A stretch of DNA of 37,113 nt from Colwellia sp. (GTDB taxonomy: Bacteria > Pseudomonadota > Gammaproteobacteria > Enterobacterales > Alteromonadaceae): contig JAPYOP010000045.1 in assembly GCA_029938115.1 (NCBI GenBank), positions 1 through 37,113 of the forward strand, in the 5' to 3' direction. Shown one piece after another: positions 30,057 through 37,113 of this stretch (positions are counted from its first letter, which is position 1; every line of letters starts with the position of its first letter). Position numbers and translations under genes: made by a program. Below the pieces are notes generated by a model. The model saw nothing but the letters and a program-made list of their open reading frames with translations. It had not been told where the DNA came from and ran no database searches.

Positions 30057-30797
30057 ATGAAAACCCACAAACTGTTTGAAAATGGATCGCATTCTTGGCT
30101 AATGTTTGGTCGTGATGATGATAAACCAGAACAAATAATTGACACTAATCAATATCTTGTTATCACTAAAAATAATGCCCTATTGATGGACCCTGGTGGT
30201 ATTGAGCTTTTTTCTGCTATGTTATCTGCAGTCATAAAACAGGTACCCGCGGATAAAATCACTCATATTTTTGCTTCACATCAAGACCCAGATATTATTT
30301 CTTCTCTAGGTTTGTGGGATCAAGCCTTACCGTCTTCGACACTGCATTCACCTTGGCTTTGGGAAAGCTTTATTAGGCATTTTGGTATGAAAAGCATTAC
30401 TTACGCTGCTATACCTGATGAAGGAAATTCATTAAGAATAGATGGTGTGAATTTAGAATTTATTCCTGCTCACTATTTGCATTCTTCAGGTAATTTTAAT
30501 GTCTATGATGGCGAAGCAAAAATTTTAATGTCTGGAGATATTGGCGCAGCACTTGAGGAAGTTGATGCTCCATTGTTTGTTGAAAATTTTGATGAGCACA
30601 TAAGTAAAATGAAAATGTTCCATCAGCGCTGGATGCCTTCAAATAGTGCTAAAAATGATTGGGTTCAACGTGTTCGCAAGCTTGATATTGATATGATGTG
30701 TCCTCAGCATGGTCGAATCTTTAAGGGCGATGATGTGAAGCGTTTTCTTGATTGGTTCGAGGCGCTGGAAGTTGGTTTAATTGCCAACTCGGGTTAA
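30057..30797 (+). CDS. ODP-type metallo-beta-lactamase-fold diiron protein
   Basis: 246 residues, MBL fold. In place of the flavodiiron HxExDH motif it has HQDPDI (75-80), and further ligands are H139 or H142 (AHYLHSSGNF), D161 (SGDIG) and H218 (PQHGRIF). So six of seven usual diiron ligands are present, with one His replaced by Ile80. There is no flavodoxin domain. Known ODP proteins (for example in Treponema denticola, where one works with a chemotaxis receptor) bind iron and oxygen and act as sensors. Here it follows an MCP-tip-like gene. Role inferred: O2/Fe sensor or O2-reducing protein under anaerobic control. Confidence 0.75.
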   Translation: MKTHKLFENGSHSWLMFGRDDDKPEQIIDTNQYLVITKNNALLMDPGGIELFSAMLSAVIKQVPADKITHIFASHQDPDIISSLGLWDQALPSSTLHSPWLWESFIRHFGMKSITYAAIPDEGNSLRIDGVNLEFIPAHYLHSSGNFNVYDGEAKILMSGDIGAALEEVDAPLFVENFDEHISKMKMFHQRWMPSNSAKNDWVQRVRKLDIDMMCPQHGRIFKGDDVKRFLDWFEALEVGLIANSG

Positions 30798-30901
30798 AAA
30801 CAAGCGAATAGTTACAACCATTTTATAATAGCTATGGCATTGCTAGATTAAACTTGGTTACAATACCCCATTCTCAACTATTTAAACTGAATGGATCTTT
30901 C

Positions 30902-32275
30902 ATGTCTCTTTCTGTTGTTATTCTTGCTGCGGGTAAAGGTACTCGTATGCGCTCTTCTTTACCTAAGGTACTTCATGTTGTCGCTGATAAGCCAATGGTT
31001 TCTCATGTTATTGATAGTGCTCGCCATTTAGGCGCTGAAAATATTTATGTAGTTTATGGTTTTGGTGGTGAAGTGCTTAAAGAGCGTGTTACCGGAGATG
31101 ATTTAACTTTTGTTGAGCAAACAGAACAGTTAGGTACCGGTCATGCAGTAGATCAAGCAACGCCTTTTTTAAAAGACGATGAAGATGTTTTAGTGCTTTA
31201 TGGTGACGTACCATTAACTAAGGTTTCAACATTAGAAAACTTATTACAAGTAAAGCCAGAAAATGGCATGGCACTACTCACTGTTCACTTAGCTAACCCT
31301 GCTGGTTACGGTCGTATTGTCCGTAGTTCTTCGCCTCAAGGTAATGGCCAAGTTATTGGTATTATTGAACAAAAAGATGCTACCCCAGAACAACTTACTA
31401 TTAATGAAGCTAATACCGGCATTTTATTAGCCAATGGTGGTGATTTGAAACGTTGGTTAAGTGGCCTTTCAAATGAAAATGCCCAGGGCGAATACTACCT
31501 AACGGATATTATTGCGGCAGCTCATCATGAAGGTAAATTAATAGCTACTGCTCATCCAGAGACAGAAATTGAAGTAGAGGGAGCGAATAACCGCGTGCAA
31601 TTAGCCTCACTTGAGCGTGCTTATCAAGCCCGTATGGCTGAAGAATTGATGATAGCAGGGGCAAGTTTACGAGATCCTGCTCGGCTTGATATTAGAGGCT
31701 CTCTAACTGTTGGCAATGAAGTGAGTATTGATATCAACTGTATTTTTGAGGGCAAAGTGGCGCTGGGCAGCAGCGTGAAAGTAGGCGCAAACTGTATTTT
31801 GAAGAACTGCTCTATTGGTGATAATGTCGAAATAAAGCCAAATACAATGATTGAAGATGCGACTATCGGTGAAAACTGCTCTGTAGGTCCATTTGCCCGT
31901 ATTCGTCCGGGAACAGTTATGCATAAAGACTCACATGTGGGTAACTTTGTTGAAATGAAAAAAAGCACATTAGGTGAGGGCAGTAAGGCCGGGCACTTAA
32001 CTTACCTTGGCGATACGCTTATTGGTAAAAAAGTTAATATAGGCGCAGGTACTATTACCTGTAACTATGATGGCGTGAATAAGTCACAAACTATTATTCA
32101 CGATAACGCTTTTGTTGGTTCAAATAGCTCGCTAGTTGCACCTGTTATTATCGGCGAAACTGCAACTATTGGTGCGGGTTCTGTTATTGCGAAAGACGTT
32201 GATAAAGATGACTTAGCGGTCGCTCGAGGCAAACAACGTAATATAAAAAATTGGCCGCGCCCGGTTAAAAAATAA
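30902..32275 (+). CDS. glmU: Bifunctional UDP-GlcNAc pyrophosphorylase / GlcN-1-P acetyltransferase
   Basis: 457 residues, essentially the E. coli length. The N-terminal uridyltransferase domain carries [15 protein letters not shown] (8-22), and the C-terminal half is a left-handed beta helix of hexapeptide repeats (for example [25 protein letters not shown]). It acetylates glucosamine-1-phosphate and couples it to UTP, giving UDP-GlcNAc for peptidoglycan and LPS. The frame continues upstream to a TTG at 30854, but the ATG at 30902 gives the normal N-terminus. It is in the conserved glmU-regulator-glmS group. Confidence 0.97.
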   Translation: MSLSVVILAAGKGTRMRSSLPKVLHVVADKPMVSHVIDSARHLGAENIYVVYGFGGEVLKERVTGDDLTFVEQTEQLGTGHAVDQATPFLKDDEDVLVLYGDVPLTKVSTLENLLQVKPENGMALLTVHLANPAGYGRIVRSSSPQGNGQVIGIIEQKDATPEQLTINEANTGILLANGGDLKRWLSGLSNENAQGEYYLTDIIAAAHHEGKLIATAHPETEIEVEGANNRVQLASLERAYQARMAEELMIAGASLRDPARLDIRGSLTVGNEVSIDINCIFEGKVALGSSVKVGANCILKNCSIGDNVEIKPNTMIEDATIGENCSVGPFARIRPGTVMHKDSHVGNFVEMKKSTLGEGSKAGHLTYLGDTLIGKKVNIGAGTITCNYDGVNKSQTIIHDNAFVGSNSSLVAPVIIGETATIGAGSVIAKDVDKDDLAVARGKQRNIKNWPRPVKK

Positions 32276-32543
32276 CCGCTCTTTCTTTTATTCATTAGCC
32301 TCTCCATATTCTTTTGCAAAAGAATATGGAGAGGCTAAGCGGTTAGCTGTAGCCGATGAACATCTTTTACTTCAATATAGAGAAAACTCTAAGAACAAAG
32401 GGTCAACAATTGAGAATAAAGATCAACGTACGAGTTATATTGCATTGAATAAAAATTCGAACAAAAAAATCGTTATTAAACTGCAGAAAGCCGCTAATAA
32501 ATTCGAAAAAACAACTGAATACTTACGACTTCTTGCTAAGTAG
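32247..32543 (+). pseudogene. Startless open frame after glmU
   Basis: An open frame of 98 codons with no ATG, GTG or TTG runs from a stop at 32244 to a stop at 32541-32543, overlapping the end of glmU in another frame. From about 32292 it reads SLASPYSFAKEYGEAKRLAV and then DEHLLLQYRENSKNKGSTIE. A run this long without stops in AT-rich DNA suggests a decayed or 5'-truncated gene. I do not recognise the family. The 44-bp palindrome at 32295-32338 lies within it. Confidence 0.45.
32295..32338. repeat. 44-bp perfect palindrome
   Basis: Two perfect 22-bp arms meeting with no loop between 32316 and 32317; the left arm starts TTAGCCTCTCCATATTC. It is 19 bp after the glmU stop. AACCGCT and AGCGGTT on either side can add an outer stem. 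No T-run follows, so a simple terminator role is not clear; it can extrude as a cruciform. Confidence 0.95.
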
Positions 32544-32555
32544 ATTATCGTTTTA

Positions 32556-32584
32556 TTGCATTATCTTTCGATTTGAAACATAAT
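32556..32584 (+). promoter_or_regulatory. Candidate promoter of the deoR-glmS operon
   Basis: TTGCAT (32556-32561), a 17-bp spacer and CATAAT (32579-32584). The predicted start near 32591 is too close to the ATG at 32595 to leave a leader but gives about 37 nt before the ATG at 32628, supporting the latter as the start codon. Confidence 0.5.
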
Positions 32585-32627
32585 AGCGATCAAAATGAAA
32601 GATAACTATAAAGCTACCTATAAAGTC

Positions 32628-33398
32628 ATGTCTAAAAGAAATACTCAACAACGCCGTCATCGTATAATTGCAGAGCTTAACCTTAAAGGTGAAGTTAGTG
32701 TCGATAGTTTAGCTAAGCAGTTTGATATTTCAGAAGTTTCTATCAGAAAAGATCTTGCCGCTTTAGAAACTAGCGGTTTACTCTTAAGGCGCTATGGCGG
32801 TGCAATAGCCCTGCCAAGTGAAATAACCGAACCTAAAACTGAGAAGCTTTCGAAGCAAAAGAAAACTATTGCTAAACATGCGGCAACCTTAGTTCGTGAT
32901 CATAATCGCATTATTATAGATAGTGGCCAAACAACCTCTGCACTGGTAAGTGAACTAGAGAGTAAAAAAGGTTTAGTTGTAATGACAAATGCCTTGAGTA
33001 TTGCCAATGAAATTCACGCCTTAGAAAATGAACCAACATTATTGATGACCGGTGGTACTTGGGACGCAAACTCTGAGGCTTTTCAAGGACAGGTAGCAGA
33101 ACAAGTATTGCGCTCATATGATTTTGACCAACTATTTATTGGCGCAGACGGTATAGACATTGAACGTGGCACAACTACTTTTAACGAATTGATTGGCTTA
33201 AGTCGTGTAATGGCAGAAGTGGCGCGTGAAGTCATCGTTATGGTTGAATCGGATAAAATAGCAAAAAAAATACCAAACCTAGAACTAGGTTGGCAACAAA
33301 TACACACCCTAATTACTGATGATGATTTATCTAAATCAGTAAGAACGCAGCTGGTAGCCCAAGGCGTAAACTTAATATGCGCCAAAGCAACTAATTAA
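32628..33398 (+). CDS. DeoR-family regulator in the glm group
   Basis: 256 residues from the chosen start. The N-terminal helix-turn-helix (about 19-60, LKGEVSVDSLAKQFDISEVS and IRKDLAALETSGLLLRRYGGA) is typical of DeoR; the C-terminal DeoRC domain, which binds sugar phosphates, follows (IIIDSGQTTSALV, then LFIGADGID). It sits between glmU and glmS like the DeoR regulator called GlmR in Pseudomonas aeruginosa, so control of amino-sugar synthesis is inferred. The frame also offers an ATG at 32595; M12 gives MSKRNTQQRRHRI, the usual beginning. Confidence 0.9.
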   Translation: MSKRNTQQRRHRIIAELNLKGEVSVDSLAKQFDISEVSIRKDLAALETSGLLLRRYGGAIALPSEITEPKTEKLSKQKKTIAKHAATLVRDHNRIIIDSGQTTSALVSELESKKGLVVMTNALSIANEIHALENEPTLLMTGGTWDANSEAFQGQVAEQVLRSYDFDQLFIGADGIDIERGTTTFNELIGLSRVMAEVAREVIVMVESDKIAKKIPNLELGWQQIHTLITDDDLSKSVRTQLVAQGVNLICAKATN

Positions 33399-33416
33399 TA
33401 ATAAAGGATAAATAAT

Positions 33417-35249
33417 ATGTGTGGAATAGTCGGTGCAGTAGCACAACGTGACGTAGCAGATATTTTAGTCGAAGGACTAAGACGCTTAGAATACCGTGGT
33501 TATGATTCAGCAGGCGTTGCTACTATTGATCAGAAAAACCAGTTAGCTAGCACTAAACGTTTAGGAAAAGTGCAAGAATTAGCACAAGCATTACAAGATG
33601 CACCGTTAAGCGGTGGTACGGGGATTGCACATACTCGTTGGGCTACACATGGCGCTCCAAGCGAAGTGAACGCTCACCCACACTTGTCAAAAAATACTAT
33701 TGCTGTTGTTCATAATGGCATTATTGAAAATCATGAAGAATTGCGTACTCGTTTACAAAGTTTAGGTTATGAATTCGTTTCACAAACGGATACCGAAGTG
33801 ATTACCCACCTTGTTCACCATGAACTAGAAACATGTAATTCATTACTTGAAGCAGTACAAAAAACAGTAAAACAGCTTGATGGCGCTTACGGCACTGTAG
33901 TAATGGATGCACGAGATAAAGATCGCATTATTGTTGCTCGCTCTGGTAGTCCATTGGTTATCGGTTACGGCTTAGGTGAAAACTTTATCGCCTCAGATAT
34001 GATGGCACTATTACCCGTTACTCGCCGTTTTTCTTTTTTAGAAGAAGGCGATGTTGCAGAAGTCACTCGTTTTGAAGTGAACATTATTGATTGTGATGGT
34101 AATAATGTAGAGCGTGAAATAAAAGAATCTGAAGCGAGTAATGACGCAGGCGACAAAGGTGAATACCGCCATTACATGTTAAAAGAAACTTACGAACAAC
34201 CAACGGCTATTCGTAATGCTTTAGAAGGGCGTTTAGTTGCCGGAGAGTTAGATATAGACACTTTCGGTGAAGGTGCTGACGAAATATTTAAAGAAATAGA
34301 ACATGTACAAATTATTGCCTGTGGCACTAGTTATCATTCAGGTATGGTAGCGCGCTATTGGTTAGAAGAATTAGCAGGCGTTTCTTGTAACATCGAAATA
34401 GCGAGTGAATTTCGATACCGTAAATCTTTTGTCCCTAAAAACTCACTTATTGTCACCATTTCTCAATCAGGTGAAACAGCCGATACATTAGCCGCCTTGC
34501 GTTTAGCAAAAGAAATTGGCTATAAATCAAGCTTGGTCATTTGTAATGTTGCCGGTTCGTCATTAGTGCGAGAATCTGATTTAGCCTTTATGACCAAAGC
34601 AGGCGCTGAAATTGGTGTCGCCTCAACTAAAGCCTTTACTACGCAATTAGTTGGCTTAATGATGATGACTTTAGCCATAGGTCAGCATCATGGCATGACA
34701 AAAGAAAAACAAACTGAAATAGCTAAATCATTAATGACTCTACCAGCAAAACTTGATGAAGTTTTAGCGTTAGCACCATCAATAGAAGCTTTGGCTGAAG
34801 ATTTTGCTGATAAAAATCATGCGCTATTCTTAGGTCGAGGCGACCAATACCCCATTGCGATGGAAGGTGCGCTTAAGCTTAAAGAAATTTCATACATTCA
34901 CGCCGAAGCTTATGCTGCAGGTGAATTAAAGCATGGTCCATTAGCGCTTATTGATGCTGAAATGCCAGTAATTGTTGTAGCGCCGCAAAATGATTTAATC
35001 GAGAAGTTAAAATCTAACGTTGAAGAAGTGCGTGCTCGTGGCGGTTTGATGTATGTATTTGCTGATAGCAAAGCTAACTTTACCAGTGATGACACGATGA
35101 AGGTAATTGACGTTCCTGTGTGTGATGATCTTATTGCACCAATTGTTTATACCTTGCCATTACAGTTACTTTCTTATTATGTCGCAATTATTAAAGGTAC
35201 TGATGTCGATCAGCCGAGGAATTTAGCTAAATCGGTTACGGTTGAATAG
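33417..35249 (+). CDS. glmS: Glutamine-fructose-6-phosphate aminotransferase
   Basis: 610 residues, the normal length. The N-terminal Cys2 (MCGIVGAV) is the glutamine amidotransferase nucleophile; two SIS domains follow (about 280-420 and 450-600), which isomerise and aminate fructose-6-phosphate to glucosamine-6-phosphate. The end [13 protein letters not shown] is the conserved C-terminus that overlaps the Tn7 attachment sequence. The last gene of the deoR-glmS unit, 18 nt after the regulator. It feeds glmU through GlmM, which is not in this window. Confidence 0.98.
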   Translation: MCGIVGAVAQRDVADILVEGLRRLEYRGYDSAGVATIDQKNQLASTKRLGKVQELAQALQDAPLSGGTGIAHTRWATHGAPSEVNAHPHLSKNTIAVVHNGIIENHEELRTRLQSLGYEFVSQTDTEVITHLVHHELETCNSLLEAVQKTVKQLDGAYGTVVMDARDKDRIIVARSGSPLVIGYGLGENFIASDMMALLPVTRRFSFLEEGDVAEVTRFEVNIIDCDGNNVEREIKESEASNDAGDKGEYRHYMLKETYEQPTAIRNALEGRLVAGELDIDTFGEGADEIFKEIEHVQIIACGTSYHSGMVARYWLEELAGVSCNIEIASEFRYRKSFVPKNSLIVTISQSGETADTLAALRLAKEIGYKSSLVICNVAGSSLVRESDLAFMTKAGAEIGVASTKAFTTQLVGLMMMTLAIGQHHGMTKEKQTEIAKSLMTLPAKLDEVLALAPSIEALAEDFADKNHALFLGRGDQYPIAMEGALKLKEISYIHAEAYAAGELKHGPLALIDAEMPVIVVAPQNDLIEKLKSNVEEVRARGGLMYVFADSKANFTSDDTMKVIDVPVCDDLIAPIVYTLPLQLLSYYVAIIKGTDVDQPRNLAKSVTVE

Positions 35250-35280
35250 CGATTCATCAGTGTAAAACTTGTTGTTATCG

Positions 35281-35340
35281 ATAAATAGGTTTGAGATCTA
35301 ATAAATAGATATGGGATCTGTTAAATAGATTTGAGAGCTA
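35281..35340. repeat. Three tandem 20-bp direct repeats after glmS
   Basis: Copies 35281-35300, 35301-35320 and 35321-35340 share the pattern WTAAATAGRTWTGRGAKCTR, for example ATAAATAGGTTTGAGATCTA. They begin 31 bp after the glmS stop, just before the glmS terminator. The predicted attTn7 insertion point (about 25 bp after the stop) lies immediately to the left. No Tn7 genes are present in the window. Confidence 0.9.
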
Positions 35341-35352
35341 AACCAATTATTA

Positions 35353-35385
35353 AGCGATCTACTCTTTTGAGTGGTCGCTTTTTTT
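35353..35385 (+). terminator. glmS terminator
   Basis: AGCGATCTACTC (35353-35364) pairs imperfectly with GAGTGGTCGCT (35369-35379), 4-nt TTTT loop, followed by a T7 run (35379-35385) and TTTTTT further on. The remaining stretch to 35497 is AT-rich and shows nothing else clear. Confidence 0.85.
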
Positions 35386-35497
35386 GTTTTTTGATAATTA
35401 AAAGTTTCAATATATGTGGTTGAGCATTAAATCTTGATTAGTTGTAATTTTATCGACTAATTTATAGTTTATATCACGCCCTGAGCCTGAGATCAAG

Positions 35498-36754
35498 TTA
35501 AATTTTACCTGAAAGCAGTGGAGAACCTCTATCTTTTAAAGCACGTAAGTACTGCGTTTCATTATATGGTTTTCCATCTTGCCAACATTTGTACACAATC
35601 CTTATCCACTTGAATGCTAGTGCTCTTATAGCTGCTTGGTGAGAGCTACCTTTTTCTCTTTGTTGTAGATAATATAAATTAGCCCAATAAGATTTTAGGC
35701 GTGAATGGGTTGCCCATTCTATAAATGTTTGTCGTAAAAATGTTGAACACTGCCAGCGCCAATGAACCCAAGACTTTTGGCCACTACGTTCAGTTACCGG
35801 TGCTATACCTGCATATTGTTGCACTTCTTGTGCTGATTTAAACCTATCTCTTTGTTCCCCAAATGCAGCCAGTAATCGTGAGGATAGGGCTGCACCTGCA
35901 CCAGGTAAACTAGTGAATATAGGAGCGTCTGGAAGCTTGTCCATCAATTTTAATATCGACTTATTGTATTCTTGTATGCATTTCATTGAGTTTACTATGC
36001 GTTCGACATAGAAAATGACTAGCATGGTATGGCTATCTATCACAGCCTTGTCATTCGTGAGTGGTTTGGCTTTTTTTATAAGTGAGACTCGATGGTTAAC
36101 TATTGTATCGTTATGAATACCATGGTCGTTGAAAAACTTTACTAAGGTTGATTTATGGGCTTTTTTAGCTTGCTGAAGGGTTGGCCAGCGAGCAATAAAG
36201 TCACAAAAAATATGCGTATCTTTTTTGCAAAACCATTCATTAGCTTGAGGGTAATACTGTTTGATTGCATTAATCATTTGATTAACCACTCGTTGTTTAT
36301 CATCAACTACCTTTCTCCGGTGCTCCACTAAAAACATGAGCTTACGCATGTTGACACTTTGTTGATTTAAAGGAGGGAAGTGATTTGGGTAACGAAGCAT
36401 AAGCTCTAATGCTAACTCAGCATCAGTGGGATCATCTTTAGCTTTGCTGGGTTTAAAAGCAGTTCGGTATTTTGCAAGGGTCGTTGGATTAATCGGTACA
36501 ATCACAACAAATTCATACCGTTGTAGAGCATACACAATAGGTCCTTTTGTTAACTCAACGGCAACTGCAATGGGTGAGCCAAACCTCTTATGAATGCCTT
36601 TAACCCATTTATCTATTTCATTAACATCATGCTTTAATATGGAAAATTCACGTTTACCAGTGGAAGGGTCTTGAACGCAAAGATCGTGTTTATCATTTGC
36701 CCAATCAATGCCAACAAATGCTTTGTAGTTAGTCTTACTCAAGTGTGAGGTCAT
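35498..36754 (-). CDS. IS110-family transposase
   Basis: 418 residues. The N-terminal DEDD (RuvC-like) domain opens with FVGIDWANDKHDLCVQD (first Asp at 17), then VAVELTKG and DDPTDAE; the C-terminal Transposase_20 domain contains LPGAGAALSSRLLAAFG and YAGIAPVTERSGQ. IS110 enzymes use this pair of domains with a structured bridge RNA to choose donor and target. AGGAG lies 6 nt before the ATG at 36754; a longer frame to 36883 has no such signal. The protein looks complete, so the element may be active. Element ends are not determined. Confidence 0.93.
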   Translation of the reverse strand: MTSHLSKTNYKAFVGIDWANDKHDLCVQDPSTGKREFSILKHDVNEIDKWVKGIHKRFGSPIAVAVELTKGPIVYALQRYEFVVIVPINPTTLAKYRTAFKPSKAKDDPTDAELALELMLRYPNHFPPLNQQSVNMRKLMFLVEHRRKVVDDKQRVVNQMINAIKQYYPQANEWFCKKDTHIFCDFIARWPTLQQAKKAHKSTLVKFFNDHGIHNDTIVNHRVSLIKKAKPLTNDKAVIDSHTMLVIFYVERIVNSMKCIQEYNKSILKLMDKLPDAPIFTSLPGAGAALSSRLLAAFGEQRDRFKSAQEVQQYAGIAPVTERSGQKSWVHWRWQCSTFLRQTFIEWATHSRLKSYWANLYYLQQREKGSSHQAAIRALAFKWIRIVYKCWQDGKPYNETQYLRALKDRGSPLLSGKI

Positions 36755-37113
36755 GCTAATCTCCTGTTTCATTAATACATGCGCTCCCAAACTCTTCGAA
36801 AGCAATATAATGAGCGGTTTAAGCAAGCCCTGAGTATTCGTTAATGAGTTTGAGACACTCATAATGTCGAAAGCAAAGCGCAAAACATCTAGTGTTTAGG
36901 GGCACGATTCGTACAAAATGAGTGCATGTCTACACATTATAGTATTGACTGTTATATAGACAATTGAAGTTATATTGGGGCACATTCCGCCACAGAAATT
37001 ATAATCACTTTTTGCGCATTGCTGACATTAGCTATAGGTTGTTCTTTAGGTCAAAAGTTAGCCAAAAGCGGAAGTTAGCTTTTCAGTAAACTACGTCACA
37101 CAGCCTTATAGCA
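36755..37113 (-). mobile_element. IS110 upstream non-coding end, candidate bridge-RNA region
   Basis: About 180 nt between the promoter at 36936-36963 and the transposase ATG are non-coding and would be transcribed. In the IS110 group the bridge RNA is encoded in this kind of long upstream end. The left boundary of the element and any flank at 36965-37113 cannot be fixed from sequence alone; GGGGCAC recurs at 36898 and about 36976. Confidence 0.4.
36936..36963 (-). promoter_or_regulatory. Promoter in the IS110 non-coding end
   Basis: On the minus strand, TTGTCT (36963-36958), a 16-bp spacer and a perfect TATAAT (36941-36936). It fires toward the transposase, whose ATG is about 180 nt downstream. 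Inverted TGTCTA/TAGACA sequences flank the -10. Confidence 0.65.

Noticed and set aside
32326..32346. ATG in the right arm of the palindrome as the start of the frame after glmU
   Set aside because: It is in another frame and reaches a stop after six codons.
35281..35340. CRISPR array
   Set aside because: The repeats are adjacent with no spacers.

Overview
The window looks like chromosomal DNA of a marine, psychrotolerant-type gammaproteobacterium of the Alteromonadales, probably Colwelliaceae (Colwellia, Thalassotalea or a relative). This is inferred from the low GC content, the protein character, the atp and glmU/deoR/glmS landmarks and the large number of outer-membrane proteins; no database was consulted.

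Layout. 54-953 is a secreted protein of unknown function. 1154-8505 is a complete F1Fo ATP synthase operon in the canonical order atpIBEFHAGDC, with REP-like hairpins on both sides of atpB, a U-rich leader before atpE and a strong bidirectional terminator after atpC. 8538-25050 is an accessory block dominated by cell-envelope genes: a glycine-zipper protein, small secreted proteins, three Omp85-type barrels without POTRA domains, a LysR regulator overlapping one of them, a DUF4136 lipoprotein, a DUF1254/DUF1214 protein with two barrel proteins, a membrane-bound diguanylate cyclase, a type-3 solute-binding protein, phospholipase PldA, a SYLF-like lipoprotein and a porin whose N-terminus resembles a gutted amidohydrolase. 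Two gene relics lie inside it: the C-terminal end of a [2Fe-2S] ferredoxin and an AraC-family regulator.

25214-29086 (minus strand) is nirB-nirD-phzF: NADH-dependent assimilatory or detoxifying nitrite reduction plus a PhzF-like protein that lacks the usual catalytic glutamate. Divergent from it, 29396-30797 encodes a 201-residue soluble protein carrying an MCP signalling-tip-like segment and an ODP-type metallo-beta-lactamase-fold diiron protein. A perfect FNR-type palindrome (29294-29307) sits in the shared promoter region at the spacing expected for activation of this pair. I regard this as the best candidate for a little-described system: an anaerobically induced oxygen/iron sensing module.

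30902-35249 is the amino-sugar block glmU, a DeoR regulator and glmS, which together supply UDP-GlcNAc. A 44-bp perfect palindrome inside a startless open frame lies after glmU, and three tandem 20-bp repeats lie after glmS (the attTn7 position). The window ends with an IS110-family transposase on the minus strand and its long upstream non-coding end, where a bridge RNA would be expected. In many gammaproteobacteria atpC is followed closely by glmU, so the roughly 22 kb between them here appears to be an insertion or expansion. No tRNA, rRNA or CRISPR array was seen.
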